A stretch of DNA of 64,000 bases from Xanthostigma xanthostigma (Eukaryota > Arthropoda > Insecta > Raphidioptera > Raphidiidae), in contig OY754465.1 of assembly GCA_963575645.1 (NCBI GenBank), positions 47,642,401 to 47,706,400 of the forward strand, given 5' to 3'. The notes below the pieces were generated by a model. The model searched no databases, was not told the DNA's origin, and saw only the letters and a program-made list of their open reading frames with translations. Both the position numbers and the translations under genes were made by a program. Positions 58,888 through 64,000 of this stretch are shown here, in pieces (position 1 is the stretch's first letter; each line of letters starts with the position of its first letter).

Positions 58888-59185
58888 TGTGAAAAATAAC
58901 TCTAATAATTTAGAGTGATGATGATCCTGTTTAAATGTTGGAAGATTAAAGGATGAATCCTGGTGGCATAGGATGGATGAACTAAGCAAATACTGAATGT
59001 TTTTTTATTGCATTTTTTGTCTGACTTTTCGGCAAACTTTATGCCATCTTCGGAGAATCAATGCTGTCTGTTTTCTCAGTATTGTTATGTATAAAATAAA
59101 CTAAAATAAAAAATGTCATCAACGGGTATTAAAATTACTATTTTTCTTGAAAAAACGACTGATTTTTACTGAAAATTGTATAAAT
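58888..59185 (-). mobile_element. Penelope-like repeat without the intron, copy T2
   Basis: On the minus strand the sequence reads ACTGAGAAAACAGACAGCATTG and then, with no insert, ATTCTCCGAAGATGGCATAA. The same two blocks are separated by a GT...AG intron in copy T1. The junction is at 59058/59059. After it comes GAAGAT-GGCA...TGCC-GAAAAG, the hairpin motif of the family. The 3' part (TGGAAGATTAAAGGATGAAT and AACTCTAATAATTTAGAGTG, plus strand) matches 48968-49045. Confidence 0.65.
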
Positions 59186-59935
59186 ATGTCCAATGTAACT
59201 TGTTTGAAATTATATTCTCAATGTTGTTTCAAAAGTCTCATAAGGTCACGTGTGAGTGTCCTTAGATACTCAAGGTTAAAGGTTGCGAAAATCAGTTTTT
59301 TGGAAATATCTCCCTTTCTTTGTTTCAAATCGTATTTGCATTTATTATAAAAGTTATAGAGTCTAAGATTCTCTACAATTTTTTTCTTAACGAATTTTTT
59401 ATACGTATAACCGTTTTTGAGATAGCCATACATGCCATATAGCGCAATGTCAATCGCGAATCTCAGTCCATATAAATATAAATTATATTTATAAATATAA
59501 TGTGTTAAATAGTTAATTAACTAATATTTAACAAATAATTAAGTTAAAAAAGCACACTATTGATTGAGATTTGCGGTTGACCTTGGCATGTATGACTGAG
59601 CGCTCCACACTCTTCGCGCTCTGTCTTAAAAACAGTAAAATTGTTTGAGAGGAAATTTATAAAGAATTGTATACTCTACAACTTTCATAAAAAATGCAAA
59701 TACGATTTGAGGCAAAGAAAGCGAGATATTTCCAAAGAACTGAGTTTCGCGATTTTTGATCTTGAATATCTAAAGACGTTCACGCGTGACCTTATGTGAC
59801 TTTTGACATAACATTATTTTAGAATGTTAAAAGGTTTGTACAGAAATACCGAGGTTTTTCCTTTTTTTTAGCTTATTTGACTGCACAAGAATAATAATTT
59901 ATATTAAAAAATTCTGTCCAAATATTTTAAATTAG
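59186..59935. other. No recognised gene
   Basis: The block ATGTGACTTTTG...AGATACTCAAGG at 59240-59350 recurs, inverted, at about 59690-59810 (CAAATACGATTTGAGGCAAA, ATCTTGAATATCTAAAGACG). The region therefore holds a loose inverted pair, possibly one more foldback repeat. Confidence 0.4.
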
Positions 59936-60010
59936 ACAAATCTTTGATTAACGTCTGATAAGAACTCTTCAATAAATAAAATTATCGACCAATTTTTCAG
60001 ACAATATATA
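59936..60010. repeat. Edge of the 4380-4737 palindrome family
   Basis: AAATCTTTGATTAACGTCTG, then AAGAACTCTTCAATAAATAA and CGACCAATTTTTCAGACAAT reproduce, inverted, the right flank and arm edge of 4680-4775. Confidence 0.6.
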
Positions 60011-60664
60011 TATTTTAGAGTTAAAGTTACATATGTCTATAAGAAATTATAATGCCAAGGACTTGTACGACTAACACAAAATTTTTAAAGTAAATATTTC
60101 GAGAACAGTAATTTACAAATGTTTTATATTTATTTTTTATAGTTTTTCTTTTATTTGTTTTAGTTCGCTGTTTATTAATAGATTCAGCGATGTTCTTTTT
60201 AGTCAGCCGTCCTCTAAGCTAAGGAGTACGCAACGAAGGGCTATAAAAACCGCAGCTTTTCTCTCTTAATCATAAAACTTTTATAATCTTATTTCATAAG
60301 CGTTCAAATCAGAAGTTTTACAAAGTTTCTGTTAATGGTCTCACTGTGCTTAATCTTACAGTGAAAGCACCGATGCACATTTTGAATTTCTTATCACGTT
60401 CTACTTTAAATATTTCTCATGTTTTCCTATTTTATTATATCAATTTTTAATTGCCAGTTTTTAATTTTAAGAAATAAAAAAACTTTTCCCCCTTTTACAT
60501 AAAATTAATTTTTACCTATATAATTTTCCAATTAAATCATGAAGCATCTTTTTACGCTTCGTTAATTTTGCTCGCATTTTTTTTTTATGTATAGCCTGAA
60601 TTAATCAAATATGTTCGAAAGATATCCACAGTATAAATATACATCAATGTTACAATGATACAAT

Positions 60665-60815
60665 TTGATCCAGCAATTACTCCTATACTGAACTGATTTT
60701 TATGAAATTTTGTAAATGTGTCTTGCTTAGTGCACCTTACGCTATAGGATAGTTTTTATTAAACTTTTTGTACAAAATTACGATGATTTCTCAAAAACAA
60801 AACTGTTTTAGTAAC
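60665..60815 (+). mobile_element. Helitron-like internal fragment
   Basis: AACTGATTTTTATGAAATTT, TGTGTCTTGCTTAGTGCACC and TAGTTTTTATTAAACTTTTT align with the inverse of 45210-45310 in the element at 44993-45362. Neither terminus is present. Confidence 0.5.
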
Positions 60816-60944
60816 AGGTCCATGTCAGGGGGAAAAAATTGGGGGTCCATGAAATGAAAATGGGGGTCAACGATAGTGAATCTTTTAACAAAAAAGAAAC
60901 AAACTGGACATCGTTAACCGAAGAGATTTAAGATTAAATCTAAC

Positions 60945-61100
60945 TAATCAATAAATAAAATTATCGACCAATTTTTCAGACAATATATTAACAAACAATA
61001 TAAAATTAATACATTAACGTTTCAATCCGGATTTGGACCTTCTTCAGAATTGATCTAAAAATATAAAAATAATTAATATTTAAATATAATTCGCTTTTTA
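60945..61100. repeat. Single arm of the 4380-4737 repeat
   Basis: TAAAATTATCGACCAATTTT, AACGTTTCAATCCGGATTTG and GACCTTCTTCAGAATT match the left arm at 4385-4530 with very few differences. This shows that the unit also exists outside the palindrome. Confidence 0.7.
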
Positions 61101-61208
61101 GGCGCGAATAGCGTAAGCTAAAGCGCCTATATGTACTCGCTTTGTCTGTGAATCTGTGAATCTGTGAATCTGTGAATCTGTGAATCTGTGAATCTGTGAA
61201 TCTGTGAG
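61101..61208. repeat. GGCGC hairpin motif and (TCTGTGAA)n octamer microsatellite
   Basis: GGCGCGAATAGCGTAAGCTA plus AAGCGCCTATATGT (61102-61135) is shared, inverted, with 5811-5846. It is followed by eight octamers TCTGTGAA (61145-61208; the last ends GAG). The text after it (about 61225-61470, with AAACGACTTAACCGATTTTA) looks like the 5' region of a Helitron-like or similar element, not further resolved. Confidence 0.6.
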
Positions 61209-61779
61209 TCACGCTTTTTGTATCCAGCGTACAGCCCAAACGACTTAACCGATTTTAAAAAACTTTTTTTTGTTCGATTTGTCTCCGGGTAACTTAAATC
61301 CTAACGTCGCCCGATTTTTGAATTTTTGCTCCAGAGGGGAGCAATTTAGAAAAAACGAAGTTTTTCGCTTATAACTCGCTCAATTTAAATCAGATCGGTT
61401 CGAAACCTGTCTTAAACGAAAGAGGAGAAAATTTTACATAAATTTCGTACAACAGAATTCGCCCAATCACTTTTCTTATACACATTTATATAGAAATAAA
61501 TTCAATCTGATATAACCGATAGCAAACATCTTTCGGTTATCTCTCTCTGTTGCACGGTATAACATGGTAATTTAATTATTGCGTATGTTCTGTCTTAAAA
61601 TAAAATTGGTCGATAATTTTATTTATGACAATAATAAAACAAAGGAGATAGCATTTGTTCAAAAACGGATGCCATTTGAAATATTTATGAAAAGCAACGC
61701 CTTCTAAGTTAACAATTTGAATAACTAATTATTAGAACTTAATTCTTTGACAGCTGATGCAAACGTCACTTTTGACATT

Positions 61780-62000
61780 TCTTATCATTCCGACATCAAG
61801 GAAGAGCGGATTGAAACCAAATTTTGGGAGGATGTTTGATATGCAAATATGAAGTGGCCTATTGTTTTTGGGGAACATCGGCGCATGCGTAAAAGAATAT
61901 ATCTCTTATAATGTTGTTTTATATAATAATAATATAGTTTTTAAAACGGTTTTTACTCTATCTATTTTTACTAGAAGTTTTTGTAAATTTTTTGGGGAAA
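61780..62000 (-). repeat. Dispersed repeat next to the satellite (partner of 53190-53420)
   Basis: On the minus strand it contains GCATGCGCCGATGTTCCCCA and CCCAAAATTTGGTTTCAATC as at 53336-53420. It runs without a break into the first satellite monomer, so the array may have grown inside or at the edge of this element. Confidence 0.6.
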
Positions 62001-64000
62001 ATCGGTGACGTCACTATAAATCCAATATGGCGGACTTCTAAAGATGGCGGACTAATTTTATTATGTTTTCCTACAATATGGGTATCAAATGAAAGGGCTT
62101 GCTGAGAATAACTCGAAAAATAAAGTGACGTCACTCTACATCCAATATGGCGGACTTCTAAAGATGGCGGACTAATTTTATTATGTTTTCCTACAATATG
62201 GGTATCAAATGAAAGGGCTTGCTGAGAATAACTCGAAAAATAAAGTGACATTACTCTAAATCCAATATGGCGGACTTCTAAAGATGGCGGACTAATTTTA
62301 TTATGCTTTCCAACAATATGGGTATCAAATGAAAGGGCTTGCTGAGAATAACTCGAAAAATGAAGTGACGTCACTCTAAATCCAATATGGCGGACTTCTA
62401 AAGATGGCGGACTAATTTTATTATGCTTTCCTACAATATGGGTATCAAATGAAAGGGCTTGCTGAGAATAACTCGAAAAATAAAGTGACGTCACTCTAAA
62501 TCCAATATGGCGGACTTCTAAAGATGGCGGACTAATTTTATTATGCTTTCCTACAATATGGGTATCAAATGAAAGGGCTTGCTGATAATAACTCGAAACA
62601 TAAAGTGACGTCACTCTAAATCCAATATGGCGGACTTCTAAAGATGGCGGACTAATTTTATTATGTTTTCCTACAATATGGGTATCAAATGAAAGGGCTT
62701 GCTGAGAATAACTCGAAAAATAAAGTGACATTACTCTAAATCCAATATGGCGGACTTCTAAAGATGGCGGACTAATTTTATTATGCTTTCTAACAATATG
62801 GGTATCAAATGAAAGGGCTTGCTGAGAATAACTCGAAAAATAAAGTGACGTCACTCTAAATCCAATATGGCGGACTTCTAAAGATGGCGGACTAATTTTA
62901 TTATGCTTTCCAACAATATGGGTATCAAATGAAAGGGCTTGCTGAGAATAACTCGAAAAATGAAGTGACGTCACTCTAAATCCAATATGGCGGACTTCTA
63001 AAGATGGCGGACTAATTTTATTATGCTTTCCTACAATATGGGTATCAAATGAAAGGGCTTGCTGAGAATAACTCGAAAAATAAAGTGACGTCACTCTAAA
63101 TCCAATATGGCGGACTTCTAAAGATGGCGGACTAATTTTATTATGCTTTCCTACAATATGGGTATCAAATGAAAGGGCTTGCTGATAATAACTCGAAACA
63201 TAAAGTGACGTCACTCTAAATCCAATATGGCGGACTTCTAAAGATGGCGGACTAATTTTATTATGTTTTCCTACAATATGGGTATCAAATGAAAGGGCTT
63301 GCTGAGAATAACTCGAAAAATAAAGTGACATTACTCTAAATCCAATATGGCGGACTTCTAAAGATGGCGGACTAATTTTATTATGCTTTCTAACAATATG
63401 GGTATCAAATGAAAGGGCTTGCTGAGAATAACTCGAAAAATAAAGTGACGTCACTCTAAATCCAATATGGCGGACTTCTAAAGATGGTGGACTAATTTTA
63501 TTATGCTTTCCAACAATATGGGTATCAAATGAAAGGGCTTGCTGAGAATAACTCGAAAAATAAAGTGACGTCACTCTAAATCCAATATGGCGGACTTCTA
63601 AAGATGGCGGACTTCTAAAGATGGCGGACTAATTTTATTATGCTTTCCTACAATATGGGTTTTAAATGAAAGGGCTTGCTGAGAATAACTCTTAAAATAA
63701 AGTGACGTGACTCTACATCCAATATGGCGGACTTCTAAAGATGGCGGACTAATTTAATTATGTTTTCCTACAACATGGGTATCAAATGAAAGGGCTTGCT
63801 GAGAATAACTCGAAACATAAAATTACGTCACTCTAAATCCAATATGGCGGACTTCTAAAGATGGCGGACTAATTTTATTATGCTTTCCTACAATATGGGT
63901 ATCAAATGAAAGGGCTTGCTGAGAATAACTCGAAAAATAAAGTGACATTACGCTAAATCCAATATGGCGGACTTCTAAAGATGGCGGACTAATTTTATTA
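62001..64000. repeat. 120-bp satellite array with 600-bp higher-order period (runs off window)
   Basis: TCCAATATGGCGGACTTCTA occurs every 120 bp from 62021 to 63581 (14 times) and again at 63718, 63838 and 63958, 17 monomers in all. The 137-bp step comes from a 17-bp duplication near 63601. Variants repeat every five monomers: GCTGATAATAACTCGAAACA at 62581 and 63181, TGAAGTGACG at 62361 and 62961, CTTTCTAAC at 62786 and 63386, CTTTCCAAC at 62306, 62906 and 63506. Most monomers carry TGACGTCA. Because 120 is divisible by three, the minus strand stays open for 538 codons (61958-63574) with a 40-residue repeat (GKHNKISPPSLEVRHIGFRV...). I treat this as an artefact of the period, not a gene. Confidence 0.95.

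Noticed and set aside
61958-63574. 538-codon frame as a real gene
   Set aside because: It follows directly from a stop-free 120-bp tandem repeat. Composition and repetition give no sign of selection on protein.

Overview
The window is A+T-rich eukaryotic DNA with no recognisable host protein-coding gene, tRNA gene or rRNA gene. Translated frames are short and family-less, apart from three transposon-derived reading frames, one integrase scrap, and one long frame that is only the translation of a satellite array. The mixture suggests an arthropod, most likely insect, genome: short Helitron-like elements with TC...CTAG ends, a tRNA-derived SINE, RTE-like and RNase-H-type LINE remnants, PIF/Harbinger, hAT and Tc1/mariner derivatives, and Penelope-like terminal repeats. 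I cannot name a species. The stretch is best read as an intergenic region or a very large intron filled with mobile-element relics.

Layout. 1-495 is the truncated copy of a Helitron-like element whose fuller copy lies at 40116-40745. 4180-6008 holds a Helitron-like 5' end, a near-perfect 360-bp palindrome and two or three inverted-repeat (MITE-like) elements. 7796-8283 is a 490-bp inverted-repeat element. 9884-10502 is a solo LTR fossil, followed by a SINE abutting a Helitron-like element (10750-11170). 14-18 kb holds small MITEs, a Helitron-like element and a 535-bp hAT derivative with an exact 8-bp target duplication. 19.4-20.6 kb has an RTE-like LINE 3' remnant and another Helitron-like element. 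21.7-22.45 kb has a 436-bp palindrome and an integrase scrap. 24-30 kb carries several MITEs, a 241-bp mariner-type MITE and a composite element repeated at 36.2 kb. 30.0-30.85 kb is a long foldback element with a sister at 43.1 kb. 31.97-33.87 kb is a 1.9-kb Helitron-like element containing a 91-bp tandem array and five 150-165-bp units in mixed orientation. 34.2-35.8 kb has a MITE and two head-to-head PIF/Harbinger copies. 41.18-41.97 kb is a Helitron-like element split by a LINE insertion with an 11-bp target duplication. 44-56.6 kb has more Helitron-like copies, inverted-repeat elements and intron-bearing Penelope-like repeats. 61.1-64.0 kb ends in a 120-bp satellite array that continues past the window.

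No gene network can be read here. The most interesting system is the repeat family at 48968-49519, 55830-56010 and 58888-59185. Two copies carry a GT...AG intron in the same place and the third lacks it, as if copied from spliced RNA. The sequence after the junction carries a CTGAAGAT-hairpin-CGAAA motif that recurs, with different but still complementary stems, in the window's palindromic repeats. This fits Penelope-like elements, which are known to keep introns and to carry hammerhead-like ribozymes. The second is the terminal satellite, whose 120-bp monomers form a 600-bp higher-order unit and mostly carry a palindromic TGACGTCA site and two ATGGCGGAC motifs.
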